A DNA stretch of 61,300 nt from Lachnoclostridium sp. UBA1175. Its GTDB lineage: Bacteria > Bacillota > Clostridia > Lachnospirales > Lachnospiraceae. The DNA lies in NCBI GenBank assembly GCA_002311665.1, contig DBYX01000011.1, positions 14,492 through 75,791 of the forward strand, written 5' to 3'. This document shows, in pieces, positions 24,967 through 34,012 of this stretch; positions within the stretch are counted from its first letter, which is position 1, and the number at the start of each line of letters is the position of its first letter. Position numbers and translations under genes: made by a program. The notes under the pieces are model-generated. The model made no database searches, was not told the DNA's origin, and worked only from the letters and a program-made list of their open reading frames with translations.

Positions 24967-25947
24967 TTACAGCGCGTTCGCCTTGATATAATCCACGAGC
25001 TCGTCCACCTGTGCGAACGCAAGCGCCACAACCGTGTCCGCGGCGCCGTAGTAGATGGCGATCCGCCCGGTCGCGGCATCCGAGAGCGTCGCGCACGGGA
25101 AGCAAACGTTCGGAACGTCGCCGACGCACTCGTACATCGTCTCGGGGTGAAGCAGGAAAGGCTTGCAGCGGTAGCGCACGATCCACGGCTTCTCCTTGTC
25201 AAGGATGGCTCCGCCGATGGAGTAGATCATTCCGTTGCACGTCGTGCCGACACCGTGGAATATGAGGAGCCAGCCGTCCTCGAGCTCGATCGGGATCGGG
25301 CCCGCGCCGATCTTCGTCCACGCCCATCCGCCGGGACTCATCACATGGTGATGGCATCCCCAATGCACCATATCCGGGCTCTCCGAGATGAACATCTCAC
25401 CGAACGGCGTGTGGCCGTTGTCGGAAGGTCTCGAGAACATCATGTATTTGCCGTTGATCCTGCGCGGGAACAGCACGCCGTTGCGGTTGTACGGCAGATA
25501 CGCGTCGGGAAGGCGGTAGAAGGTCTTGAAGTCATACGAGTACGCGACACCGATGGTGGGTCCGTAGTGCTGCTCGAACGGGCTGCACCACGTGACATAG
25601 TAACGGTCCTCGATGTAGCACACGCGCGGGTCGTAGCCGTACGCGAGGCCGACGCACTCGCCGCTCTTCTCGCAGTACAGGCGAAGCGGCTCGTGCTCGA
25701 TCGTCCAGTGGATCGCGTCCTTGCTCGCGCCGAGGAACAACTGCTGCTCCATCGCCTTGTTGTCGCTTCGGAACACGCCGACGAAAGCGCCGTCCTTCGC
25801 GATCACCGCGCTGTTGAATATACTGTTCGCGGAAGGGATGTCGTGCCTTCCCACGATAGGGTTCCCACTGTAGCGCCAGATCGGATCGCTGCAGGCCGCA
25901 GGTCTGTCCTGCCAGGGAATATTTGTCAGATTCTCTCCGATGATCAT
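24967..25947 (-). CDS. GH130 beta-mannoside phosphorylase
   Basis: A 326-residue cytoplasmic enzyme of family GH130, whose members phosphorolyse beta-mannosides (mannosyl-glucose or mannooligosaccharides) to mannose 1-phosphate. Family blocks visible: RYSGNPIV (26-32), NSIFNSAV (41-48), YDPRV (105-109, holding the conserved acid Asp), VAYSYDFKTFYRLPDA, FPRRINGKYMMFSRPSD and FHGVG. The start MIIGEN has GGAGGAG upstream. The frame is open further back to 26013, but only through a TTG without a ribosome binding site. It is divergent from an AraC-type regulator, which probably controls it. The exact substrate cannot be assigned. Confidence 0.9.
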   Translation of the reverse strand: MIIGENLTNIPWQDRPAACSDPIWRYSGNPIVGRHDIPSANSIFNSAVIAKDGAFVGVFRSDNKAMEQQLFLGASKDAIHWTIEHEPLRLYCEKSGECVGLAYGYDPRVCYIEDRYYVTWCSPFEQHYGPTIGVAYSYDFKTFYRLPDAYLPYNRNGVLFPRRINGKYMMFSRPSDNGHTPFGEMFISESPDMVHWGCHHHVMSPGGWAWTKIGAGPIPIELEDGWLLIFHGVGTTCNGMIYSIGGAILDKEKPWIVRYRCKPFLLHPETMYECVGDVPNVCFPCATLSDAATGRIAIYYGAADTVVALAFAQVDELVDYIKANAL

Positions 25948-26068
25948 AGTCTCCTCCTGTCTTGCCGTTGCGGCGTATGGTAATCGGTCAAACGGCACGT
26001 CATTTTCCGACAATTATGCTTTTTCAATCCTCCGCCCTGCCGGGCACCGTGCCGTCCGGTTCATTTTC

Positions 26069-26101
26069 ACTATAGCATTACCCGGGGAAGTTTGATATAA
26101 T
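26069..26101. promoter_or_regulatory. Back-to-back promoters of GH130 and araC-type genes
   Basis: Plus strand: TAGCAT (26073-26078), 17-bp spacer, TATAAT (26096-26101) for the regulator. Minus strand: a possible TATAGT -10 at 26069-26074 for GH130, so the two promoters overlap. The -35 boxes are poor, which fits activator control. Confidence 0.4.
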
Positions 26102-26144
26102 CGGATTGTACAGAAAATCGTACATTTCTCCACGGAGGTATGCC

Positions 26145-27026
26145 ATGCCGCAACTCTATGAACATATCGACACCCTGAACTCCCCGTATGAGGCGTTTCT
26201 CGTGGACAGCCGCAACAAGAACGATCCTCCGCGCCCGCACTGGCACTATTATGCGGAGCTTCTGTATGTAAACGAAGGAAACGTGTTCCTCGAGTGCAAC
26301 GAGAAGACCGCCGTCCTGCGGGCCGGAGACTTCGCGTTTCTTCACGCGCAGACGATCCACAATGTGGTTCCGGATGCAAGCGCACCGTTCCGCTACGGCG
26401 TGATCAAATTCGACCTGAGCCGTCTGACCGGCTCCCGGAATTTTACGCCGAACCTTCGCGCCGTTGCCGAACAGGCACGCCGCTCCGACGAAGCGTCGTA
26501 CCTCTTCCCGGCGGACACGATCGACGGGCCGCTCTTCTCACGCGTGTTCGACACCTGCATCCGCGAGCTCTCCGACCGCCGCTACGGAAGCGATCTGATG
26601 GTCTACGCGAGCCTGTGCGAGCTGATGGTGTGCCTCGCGCGGATCTGGCAGGCGCAGGGCATTCTCGTCGGCGCCGGACGGGCGACCGGCAGCGAAGGCA
26701 TCGACTCCATCGTGGAGTTTATCGACGAGCACTCCGCGGATCCCATCCTCGTGGAGGATCTTGCGCGCCGCTGCGGTATGAGCTACTCGAATTTCGCACT
26801 GAAGTTCAAGCAGATGTACGGGCGCAGCTGCAAGGAGTATATCGAGCTCGTGCGCGTCAGCAAGGCGGAAAATCTCCTGCTCTTCACCGACGCGGACCTC
26901 ACCGGGATCAGCATGGAGACCGGTTTCGCGGACTGCAGCCACCTGATCAAAGTATTCAAGAAATGGAAGGGGATCACGCCGAAGCAGTACAAGTTGCAGA
27001 ACTCCCGCGCCGAGCGGGCACGCTGA
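26145..27026 (+). CDS. AraC-family transcriptional regulator
   Basis: A 293-residue regulator. The N-terminal cupin-like sugar-binding domain contains HWHYYAELLYVNEG near residue 35. The C-terminal double helix-turn-helix is at about 190-290 (VEDLARRCGMSYSNFALKFKQMYG; ETGFADCSHLIKVFKKWKGITPKQYK). GGAGG lies 6 nt before the ATG. By position it should activate the divergent GH130 gene in response to a mannoside or related sugar, though this is inferred only from the gene order. Confidence 0.93.
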   Translation: MPQLYEHIDTLNSPYEAFLVDSRNKNDPPRPHWHYYAELLYVNEGNVFLECNEKTAVLRAGDFAFLHAQTIHNVVPDASAPFRYGVIKFDLSRLTGSRNFTPNLRAVAEQARRSDEASYLFPADTIDGPLFSRVFDTCIRELSDRRYGSDLMVYASLCELMVCLARIWQAQGILVGAGRATGSEGIDSIVEFIDEHSADPILVEDLARRCGMSYSNFALKFKQMYGRSCKEYIELVRVSKAENLLLFTDADLTGISMETGFADCSHLIKVFKKWKGITPKQYKLQNSRAERAR

Positions 27027-27048
27027 CATTATCCGAACATACAAAAAC

Positions 27049-27084
27049 AAAGAACGCGCCGATCACTCAGCGCGTTCTTTTTCA
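27049..27084. terminator. Bidirectional terminator
   Basis: AAAGAACGCG pairs with CGCGTTCTTT (27074-27080 region), followed by TTTC, and with a T-rich tract on the opposite strand. It separates the regulator from the converging PPIase gene. Confidence 0.82.
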
Positions 27085-27117
27085 TGTTCTTATGGTCTTT
27101 TCTTCGGTTGCTGACCT

Positions 27118-28260
27118 TTACTCGGCCTCCGTGATCACCGCGTTGTCCTTGATGAAATCGAGAGCCTTGTCGGTCTTGACGCAGTACATAACGTAGTCCT
27201 TGCCGAACTTCGCCTCAAGCTCCGCCACGGTCGTAAGGCCGACATTCTTCGCATACTCGAGCGCTTCCTTGTTGTAGTCCTCGTCGGACACAGTGATGTT
27301 CTCCAGCTTGATGATCTCCTGCAGAACCATGTACTCCTTCACGGACTGCTCCGCCTTCTCGCGGCATCTCGCAAGGAACTGTGCGTACGTCATCTCATCG
27401 GTGCCGTAGTAGGTGTTGTACAGTTCCTCCTCCGACATCTTGTAGTACGTAGCGTACTGCTTGATCGTCGCCATTGAGAGCTCATAGTAGTAATCCACAT
27501 CCTCGGGAAGGATCTTCACAAACTCGGTGTTCTCGATCGCCTGCTTCATAAGCGCATCCCACATCTCGTCTTCCTGCGCATCCTTCGCATCTTCCATGAG
27601 CGTATCGCTGATGTACTTGCGCAGTCCTTCCACGGTCGTCGCGAGCGACGGCACCGTTCTTGCGACATACGCATCGTCGATCTCATCGGACGGAAGTCCG
27701 ACATAGTTCAGGGTAACCGTGAACACAGCCGCAACACCCGCAAGATCGGGGTTGGGGGTATAGTTCTCGGGGAACGTCACATTGATGTCCACCGTCGTTC
27801 CGATCGTCTTGCCGATCAGGGAGGACTCAAAACCGTCGATGAACTGTTTGGAACCGATCGTGAGGAACGCATCCTTCGCGGTACCGCCCTCGAAAGCGTT
27901 TCCGCCGACCTTGCCGACATAGTCGATGTTCACCACATCGCCGTCCTTGACCAACGTATTGTCACGGGTGGTATCCTTCGTGTAGTTCGGATACGTCTCC
28001 ATCAGTTTCTTTACCTGAAAGTCGATATCGTCTTCCGTGATCACGATCTTCTCCGCCGTGAAGGTGAGGCCCTTGTACTGGCCGATCTTCAACTCACCGC
28101 CGCACGGATGATACATATTATCCGCCAGAACGCCGCTTCCGGCGGGGTTCGTAGACGAGTTGTTGCCTGTAGAATTGTTCGTGCTGTTCTTGCTTCCGCA
28201 CGCGGTCATCAGGCCGAGTGCGACGATCAGCAGTCCGATAATGATAAATGCCTTCTTCAT
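27118..28260 (-). CDS. Lipoprotein FKBP-type peptidyl-prolyl isomerase with trigger-factor-like C-terminus
   Basis: A 380-residue lipoprotein. It has a lipobox ending LMTACG, an Asn/Ser/Thr-rich linker to about residue 45, an FKBP/trigger-factor PPIase region at about 60-190 (GDVVNIDYVGKVGG, FEGGTA, FIDGFESSLIGKTIG, VTFPENY), and a helical trigger-factor C-terminal region at 200-375. Family knowledge: PPIases of this kind speed folding, and trigger factor is normally a cytosolic ribosome-bound chaperone. The exported form should fold secreted proteins at the membrane surface. GGAGG precedes the ATG. It has its own promoter and terminator. Confidence 0.9.
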   Translation of the reverse strand: MKKAFIIIGLLIVALGLMTACGSKNSTNNSTGNNSSTNPAGSGVLADNMYHPCGGELKIGQYKGLTFTAEKIVITEDDIDFQVKKLMETYPNYTKDTTRDNTLVKDGDVVNIDYVGKVGGNAFEGGTAKDAFLTIGSKQFIDGFESSLIGKTIGTTVDINVTFPENYTPNPDLAGVAAVFTVTLNYVGLPSDEIDDAYVARTVPSLATTVEGLRKYISDTLMEDAKDAQEDEMWDALMKQAIENTEFVKILPEDVDYYYELSMATIKQYATYYKMSEEELYNTYYGTDEMTYAQFLARCREKAEQSVKEYMVLQEIIKLENITVSDEDYNKEALEYAKNVGLTTVAELEAKFGKDYVMYCVKTDKALDFIKDNAVITEAE

Positions 28261-28293
28261 TAGTAACCTCCATGCTGCTGTAGCAGCCCCTAC

Positions 28294-28322
28294 ATTCTAA
28301 CAAACCGCTTTTAAAATGTAAA
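28294..28322 (-). promoter_or_regulatory. Promoter of the PPIase lipoprotein gene
   Basis: On the minus strand: TTTACA (28317-28322), 17-bp spacer, TAGAAT (28294-28299), about 30 nt before the start codon. Confidence 0.7.
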
Positions 28323-28395
28323 GCATATTAATAAAGAGTTCACATTTGACGGATTATCCGCAGAGCGAACGCGCTCTTCTTCGGAAAATGCGCAC

Positions 28396-28431
28396 AAAAA
28401 GGCGGTTTCCGGATCCTCTCCGAAAACCGCC
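28396..28431 (-). terminator. Terminator of the DUF308 gene
   Basis: On the minus strand: GGCGGTTT (28424-28431) pairs with AAACCGCC (28401-28408), followed by TTTTTG. The recurring octamer (28383-28390) follows directly. Confidence 0.85.
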
Positions 28432-28472
28432 GTTCATTTCACTAATCTGCGGAACACTCCGCATCTTCCCGG

Positions 28473-29087
28473 TCACTCCTCCTCTTCAGGCTTGTGCTCC
28501 GGTACCGCGTTCACATCCTGCATATTCACTTCGCTCTGACGCTTGCTGATCACCTTGCGGATGCGTGCAAGCACGAACGCCGAGACAAGATCGGTGAAAC
28601 CGCTGTAGATCAGGCCGACGCCGATCCACGTCATAACGGAATCGTCGCTGACGATCCACTTCATCATCAATATGAAACCGAGCGCCATGCCGATCAGGGC
28701 GATCACTGCGTGAACCACCCATGGTCCATGCTTGAGACGTTTCATATCCAGACTGTTCTGAAGCTTGACCGCGCCGCTGAACAGGATCAGGAACGCGAGC
28801 GCCGTGGGAAGGTAGTTGACAACCTTGTCGTGCTTGAGAAACATCGAGACACCGACGAAAATTGCCGTCAGCGCGATCGCCAGCACATAGCGCTGTTCAT
28901 CCACGAGAGCTTCCTTGCGCTTGTAGTCGATCAGGAAGCACACACCGACAGCGATGGCCGCGCCCGCAAGCGTATAGCAGATCGCCGCGCTCGTCACGTC
29001 GGGTTTCAGGAGAACCACGACACCGATTCCCACCATAACAGCTGAGATCAAGATGATGTCCAATTTCATCCGTTTGATAAAACTCAT
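28473..29087 (-). CDS. DUF308 (HdeD-like) membrane protein
   Basis: A 204-residue membrane protein with about six hydrophobic segments (for example IILISAVMVGIGVVVLL and AVIALIGMALGFILMM) and an acidic tail HKPEEEE. It belongs to the DUF308/HdeD family, which in enterobacteria is linked to acid resistance. The role in Firmicutes is unknown. AAGGAGG lies upstream. It starts 51 bp after the diguanylate cyclase gene and may be cotranscribed with it. Confidence 0.82.
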   Translation of the reverse strand: MSFIKRMKLDIILISAVMVGIGVVVLLKPDVTSAAICYTLAGAAIAVGVCFLIDYKRKEALVDEQRYVLAIALTAIFVGVSMFLKHDKVVNYLPTALAFLILFSGAVKLQNSLDMKRLKHGPWVVHAVIALIGMALGFILMMKWIVSDDSVMTWIGVGLIYSGFTDLVSAFVLARIRKVISKRQSEVNMQDVNAVPEHKPEEEE

Positions 29088-29138
29088 ACCGCTACCTCCT
29101 TGTTATTCACCTTCATAAGGCCTTACCGGTGCGCGACA

Positions 29139-30218
29139 TCAGCCGCTGATGCACTGGTTCTTGCCGTTATGCTTCGCATTGTAAAGCATCTTGTCGGCGA
29201 CTTTGAAGAAGTCCTCCGCCGTCATCGTATACGAACTCATCTGGAAAATACCGCAGCTGAATGTGATGCGGCCGTCCAGCCATTCATACTCCGTCTCGCG
29301 GAACTCCTCGAGCGCATGGTTCATCATTTCCGCGGCATCCCGAACCTTGACGTTGGGGAAGATCACGCTGAATTCCTCGCCGCCGTACCGACACACGTAG
29401 TTGTCGTCACCGCACCACTTCTGCAGCACGCGCGACAGATTGAGTATGACCTCGTCACCCATATTGTGTCCGTACGTGTCGTTGACCTTCTTGAAGTCAT
29501 CGATATCGACGACCGCGAGCGTGAGCGGAGCCTCGCCGCGGTTTCTCACAAGCGTGTCGAGATATTCGTAAAATGCCGTATGGTTATAGAGTCCGGTCAT
29601 CGGATCACGCTGCAGACGCATCTCGAGCCGTGTGTTGTCGCTCACGTGGCTCAGGATCACGCCGTTGTTCTCCATGACGTACTCCATCAGGATCTCATTG
29701 CAGAGGATGCACAGCAACAAAAGCGCAAAACCGGTGCACACATCCACGATCGTATTTTCCCCGCAGGTCGGGAGCAGCGGCGCCGTTCCGACGTACTGCA
29801 CCATGGTCACGAGGCACAGTCCCTCCGTCGTGCGGCACATCCACCGACGCCCGTACACGGTCGACAGAGAGATCGGGATTGCGAACGATCCGTACAGCAC
29901 CGGCGACTCCGCGCCGACGAAGCATCCCACCGTACACAACACCCATACATAGAGGATCGTCGCAAAGTCCTTCCACTGCGAATCGATGTTCGGCGAGTCA
30001 AGCATCTGCCACACAACGATATAGGACGCCGTGAAGATACCGCACGGTATGAGCACATACATCTTCATGTAGTACTCGCGCGTGATATTCATATACCGGG
30101 CATCCACGGCGATCAACATATAGTACTGCATCACGAGAAGCACAAGGATCAGCACCGTGACGCACAACATGATGATCAGAAAGTGCTTATGCAGTTTTTG
30201 GTATCTGTTGTCTTCCAC
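29139..30218 (-). CDS. Membrane-bound diguanylate cyclase (GGDEF)
   Basis: A 359-residue protein with about six membrane helices to residue 190, then a GGDEF domain at 195-355. RDPMTGLYNHTAF opens the domain, DIDDFKKVNDTYGHNMGD is the nucleotide/metal region, and the active site reads RYGGEEF, which fits an active cyclase making c-di-GMP from GTP. A clear I-site RxxD is not seen. The likely start is GTG at 30218 behind GGAAAGG. The 12-codon extension to 30254 begins with TTG and lacks a binding site. It opposes the EAL and HD-GYP proteins in the same window. Confidence 0.9.
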   Translation of the reverse strand: MEDNRYQKLHKHFLIIMLCVTVLILVLLVMQYYMLIAVDARYMNITREYYMKMYVLIPCGIFTASYIVVWQMLDSPNIDSQWKDFATILYVWVLCTVGCFVGAESPVLYGSFAIPISLSTVYGRRWMCRTTEGLCLVTMVQYVGTAPLLPTCGENTIVDVCTGFALLLLCILCNEILMEYVMENNGVILSHVSDNTRLEMRLQRDPMTGLYNHTAFYEYLDTLVRNRGEAPLTLAVVDIDDFKKVNDTYGHNMGDEVILNLSRVLQKWCGDDNYVCRYGGEEFSVIFPNVKVRDAAEMMNHALEEFRETEYEWLDGRITFSCGIFQMSSYTMTAEDFFKVADKMLYNAKHNGKNQCISG

Positions 30219-30371
30219 CGCCAATCCTTTCCGGGAGCGCAAAAAGACCCCCAAGTATCAAAACCCCTTCTCCTGCCGCTTGCCGCGGCACCGCGGGACA
30301 CGCCCCGCATTGTACTGCCAAAGCCCACCGGCAACACCCCGAAGCCGGAAGGCGAAAGTTTTAATCTACGG

Positions 30372-31895
30372 CTACACGTGCAGAAGCAGCGTAGCCAGAG
30401 TGAAGAATACGAACAAAGACACCGCGTCCACGATCGTCGTGATGAACGGGCTGGCCATGACCGCAGGGTCAAAGCCGAACTTGCTCACGATCAGCGGAAG
30501 CGTGCATCCGAGCATCTTCGCGCAAAATACCGTCGCCAGCAGCGTGAGGCACACGACCAACGCCACCGGAATCGTAATGTCCTGCCCCATGATCAGCTTG
30601 TCCACGAGGAAGATTTTTCCGAACGCCACAACCGCGAGGCTTCCGCCGCACAGAAGTGCCACGCGCATCTCCTTCCAGACGATGCGCAGGATGTCCGTGA
30701 ACTCCACCTCGCCGAGCGAGAGGGCACGGATCACGGTAACGCTTGCCTGACTGCCGGAGTTACCGCCGGTATCCATCAGCATCGGGATGAACATTGCGAG
30801 CACCGTCGCCTTCAGCGCGTCCTCAAACGAGGCGATGATCATTCCGGTAAATGTAGCCGAGATCATCAGGAGCAGCAGCCATACGATGCGGGAGCGGTAC
30901 AGTTCCCACGGGCTCGTACGAAGATACGCCTTCTCCGTCGGCAACATAGCGTTCATCTTCGCGAAGTCCTCTTCCGTCTCGTCCTGCATGACATCGATAG
31001 CGTCGTCGACGGTGACGATACCGACCAGACGGTTCTCCGCATCCACTACGGGAAGCGCGAGCGCATCGTACTTACTGATGGTCGCTGCCACGTCCTCCTT
31101 ATCCTCCAGCGTGTTCACGCTGATGACGTGGTCCTCCATGATGTCCGTGATCTTCGCGTCGTGAGCGGCGCACAGAAGATCCTTGACCGTGACGACACCG
31201 ATCAGATGGCTGTCGCGGTCCGTCACGTAACAGGTGTATATGGTCTCCTTGTCAATGGCGACCTTGCGGATCAGCGCGATCGCATCGTCCACCGTCATAT
31301 CCTGCTTCAAACGCACGAACTCGGTGGTCATGATGCTTCCCGCGCTATCCTCGGGATACTTCAACAATTCATTGACGATCTTGCGCGCCTCCGGCGTTAC
31401 GTTCTGCAGGATACGCTTAACGACGTTGGCCGGCATCTCCTCGACGAGGTCGGCCGCATCATCCATATACAGCTCATCCAGGACGTCACGCAACTCGAGG
31501 TCACTGAACGACTCGATCAGGATCTGCTGAAGATCGCTGTCGAGCTCGACGAACACCTCCGCCGCGAGCTCCTTCGGCAGGATACGGAACACAACCGCAT
31601 ACTGCTGCTTCGGCAGCTCATCGAACAACTCGGCGATATCCGCCGGCTCCGCATCGCGGAGCATTTGCCGGAGTGTCGCATACCGCTTCTCCTCCACAAG
31701 CGCGAGCGCCGCCTCCACATCGAGGCCTCTCGCTTCCGCGGCCTCCGCCGCAGCATCCTCGGGACTTATCTCTTCCCGGGTGATCACAGGGGTCTCATCC
31801 GCGACAACCTCTGCGGACTCCTCTCCCCCGTCTACCCCCTCGAGGATCTTCTCCTCCTCGGGGACCTCTGTCAAAACTCTTTCCTTCGTTTCCAT
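30372..31895 (-). CDS. mgtE: Magnesium transporter MgtE
   Basis: A 507-residue Mg2+ channel. The cytoplasmic N domain at about 60-190 has MgtE helical repeats (ADIAELFDELP, LPKELAAEVFVELD), the CBS pair at 195-320 includes IYTCYVTDRDSHLIGVVTVKDL and RLVGIVTVDDA, and five membrane helices run from 345 to the end, with the pore segment MLMDTGGNSGSQAS. In the known family the N and CBS domains close the pore when Mg2+ is high. GGAGG precedes the ATG at 31895. The leader upstream contains a small ORF with a strong ribosome binding site, not the M-box riboswitch known from other mgtE genes. Confidence 0.96.
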   Translation of the reverse strand: METKERVLTEVPEEEKILEGVDGGEESAEVVADETPVITREEISPEDAAAEAAEARGLDVEAALALVEEKRYATLRQMLRDAEPADIAELFDELPKQQYAVVFRILPKELAAEVFVELDSDLQQILIESFSDLELRDVLDELYMDDAADLVEEMPANVVKRILQNVTPEARKIVNELLKYPEDSAGSIMTTEFVRLKQDMTVDDAIALIRKVAIDKETIYTCYVTDRDSHLIGVVTVKDLLCAAHDAKITDIMEDHVISVNTLEDKEDVAATISKYDALALPVVDAENRLVGIVTVDDAIDVMQDETEEDFAKMNAMLPTEKAYLRTSPWELYRSRIVWLLLLMISATFTGMIIASFEDALKATVLAMFIPMLMDTGGNSGSQASVTVIRALSLGEVEFTDILRIVWKEMRVALLCGGSLAVVAFGKIFLVDKLIMGQDITIPVALVVCLTLLATVFCAKMLGCTLPLIVSKFGFDPAVMASPFITTIVDAVSLFVFFTLATLLLHV

Positions 31896-32308
31896 ACGAC
31901 GAATCCTCCGTTTCACACATTGTTTCACGGCGCCTCAAGGGTCGCCGTCGTGTTGAACACGGAGCCGATCAGGGTATCTCACCGTCGTTCGCGCGCACGG
32001 AAAATGAAGCTTATATTTCCGTTCACTGCGAACCGTGTGCTGTTTTCAATAAGCGGCACGAGTGATACCCGCTTGGGCTCGTGCTACTGCCACCGTCACC
32101 GTCCACAATAAACCTCCTTGATCCAAAATAAAACAACCTCCGCGGGAGCGCAAAACGCACGAAAACGGCATCAGCGGACGACCGGTCCTGCGACCGTACC
32201 GTCCGAAACTCCCGCACTTTACTACGTTACCATAGTAATCATTATATCACCGCCACGAAAAAAAGTATATGCCGTGGGCGCGGTAACCGAAGTTTTTAGA
32301 AAAAACGC
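31896..32308 (-). promoter_or_regulatory. 413-bp upstream region of mgtE with long leader
   Basis: On the minus strand a -10 TATAAT lies at 32241-32246, with no good -35 box. The transcript would have a leader of about 340 nt. It contains a 27-codon ORF, a GCACGAG/CTCGTGC hairpin inside that ORF, and one recurring octamer (31999-32006). I cannot find M-box sequence elements. Leader-based control of mgtE by Mg2+ or translation is an inference. Confidence 0.45.
32023..32106 (-). CDS. Possible 27-residue leader peptide upstream of mgtE
   Basis: A GTG start preceded by AAGGAGG at 7-nt spacing encodes MDGDGGSSTSPSGYHSCRLL plus a short tail, ending 130 nt before mgtE. The ribosome binding site is the best in the region, and a hairpin lies within the ORF, as expected for a translated leader controlling a transporter. 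The peptide has no recognised family, and the ORF could be chance. Confidence 0.4.
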   Translation of the reverse strand: MDGDGGSSTSPSGYHSCRLLKTAHGSQ

Positions 32309-34012
32309 TTATCTTGTCAAAGTCAGGGCAAGAATGGTAAATTTTTTGTCATTTTCCGCGTTTTTCATCGAAATTTTAATAATATGTTCTCCGCTCTCTT
32401 CCTCGTCGATAAGCAGATATGTGTTGCAGTGAGTCCACCCGATCGCCCTCGGATCGATCTCCTTGAACGGTTTGCCGTCGACCTCCACGACCGCCTGACC
32501 GAAATCGGCGTCGCCGGAGTCCTTGTACGTGAGGAAGAAATTGCGGCAGGTCGTGCGGATGACGAACGGCTCGTCGCCCGCAGCGTGCATCCAGTTGACG
32601 GGGAACTGCGGCGTGCCGAACGCGTCATAGTCCATCTCCGCGTACTGCGTCGACGGATCGTTCTCCGTGAACGAACCCTCCTCGACCGTGATGCAGTCTG
32701 CAAAATCGTCGAGCGTATCGCGTGTCACCGTGAAGCAACGCTCATACGGCCGCCCGAGGTAGCTGTCCTTCGGCCACTTCGGATCCACGTCGACCTGCAC
32801 GAGCGACTGCTCCAACAGATGGTTGATGCAGTCCGCCATCACGCGGTGGCCGTCGTTCGTCGGATGATAGCAATCGTAGAAATACTGGCGCTTCGAGATC
32901 ACGTGACCCTCGCCCTTCGCCCACTGCGGCGACACAGCGTCCTTCACGCTCACCATCGGCAGCGAGTAATGCAGACCGATCGGTGCCAGGCGATCCTGCA
33001 GATTCCAGTCGTTCATAAACACCGCGAACACCAGCAGTACCGCCGGCATCGCAGGCTGGTTGTACGCCTTCGCGACAAGGCTCTCAAAGCACACGCCCTC
33101 GGTCTCGTCACCGGCGTCATTGACGGAAAATTCGATGAACACGATGTCAGGCTGCACGGTCCCGTTCTTCAGAACATCGCGCTCATAGCGCACCAGTCCG
33201 AACTCGGACGGCGTACCGCCGACACCCGCTTTCACAAGGTGCACCTTCTCCGGATCCGTCGCGTACGTGTTCCGGAAATGATCGAACACCCGATAGCAAT
33301 AGCTCTCCTTCTCGATCGGTTTCGCGCCCGCGCCCTGCGTGATCGACCCGCCGATAAATGCGAGCGTCACATCCTCGCCGCGCTCCGCCTTCTCCATCGC
33401 CTCGCGAAGCCGGTGGGTGTTGCCCATCGACACGAGCGAATGGCCGATCATATCGCGGTAAGCGTCCGAATCGAAGTCGATCGGATCGTCCAGCTGCGGC
33501 TCCGGCACCTCATAGCCGTCCTCCAGATAGAAGATCACCGTCAGCTTGACGCGAAGATCCTGCTTCTTCGAGAACATAAAAAATGTTCCCAGAATATCGT
33601 CATTCTCCCGGAAGGAAAACTCCGAGAGCTCAAACACGCGCTCCGCACCGTCACAGCAGGTCTCCATATCCATGCGCGTTCCGTCCTTGTAGCGGTCCGT
33701 CGTCGCATAGTGCTGCAGCTCCACCGTGATCTCCTGCTCGCGATCGTCCTCATCCACGCTCTCCGCGATGATCCCGATGCTGTGTACGATCTCGCGGAAA
33801 TCCGCACTCTTCTGTAATCTCGATCCCAATTCTTCCGACAGCTCGGGACAGATCAACTGCAGGTTCTGCGCCACGCGGTTCTCCAAAAAGATCATCTCCG
33901 CATACCGCTCGCCTTCCGGTTCCCTGTGGGAAGCGTACAGCAGATCCTCCAGCATAAAATAGATTTTTGCCCGTTGTCGGGTCGGGTCTTTGGGCGCTAC
34001 CGGTCCTCTCAT
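32309..34012 (-). CDS. SGNH/GDSL hydrolase (carbohydrate esterase-like), cytoplasmic
   Basis: A 567-residue protein without a signal peptide. After a helical N-terminus (1-90) and a beta-rich module (about 90-190), an SGNH esterase domain runs from about 205 to 400: GGSITQGAG (nucleophile Ser), GVGGTPS, FSVNDAG, and DCYHPTNDGHR (catalytic Asp/His). A C-terminal beta domain follows at about 440-567. Homologous to the lipoprotein at 35984-37309, sharing RYxRDV, WNLQDRL and KFTILA. It probably deacetylates imported sugars. Divergent from the GH30 gene. The binding site is moderate (AGAAGGAGAACAG), so an internal start at 33955 is possible. Confidence 0.85.
   Translation of the reverse strand: MRGPVAPKDPTRQRAKIYFMLEDLLYASHREPEGERYAEMIFLENRVAQNLQLICPELSEELGSRLQKSADFREIVHSIGIIAESVDEDDREQEITVELQHYATTDRYKDGTRMDMETCCDGAERVFELSEFSFRENDDILGTFFMFSKKQDLRVKLTVIFYLEDGYEVPEPQLDDPIDFDSDAYRDMIGHSLVSMGNTHRLREAMEKAERGEDVTLAFIGGSITQGAGAKPIEKESYCYRVFDHFRNTYATDPEKVHLVKAGVGGTPSEFGLVRYERDVLKNGTVQPDIVFIEFSVNDAGDETEGVCFESLVAKAYNQPAMPAVLLVFAVFMNDWNLQDRLAPIGLHYSLPMVSVKDAVSPQWAKGEGHVISKRQYFYDCYHPTNDGHRVMADCINHLLEQSLVQVDVDPKWPKDSYLGRPYERCFTVTRDTLDDFADCITVEEGSFTENDPSTQYAEMDYDAFGTPQFPVNWMHAAGDEPFVIRTTCRNFFLTYKDSGDADFGQAVVEVDGKPFKEIDPRAIGWTHCNTYLLIDEEESGEHIIKISMKNAENDKKFTILALTLTR

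Noticed and set aside
26014..26385. Small minus-strand ORFs between GH130 and the AraC regulator
   Set aside because: They overlap the regulator gene and its promoter and lack ribosome binding sites and domains.
29100..32111. A 1003-codon open frame on the plus strand opposite mgtE and the diguanylate cyclase
   Set aside because: It is the antisense shadow of two clear genes, with low-complexity Arg/His-rich sequence and no start signal.
31896..32308. M-box Mg2+ riboswitch upstream of mgtE
   Set aside because: I could not find the conserved M-box segments. The leader instead holds a small ORF and a simple hairpin.
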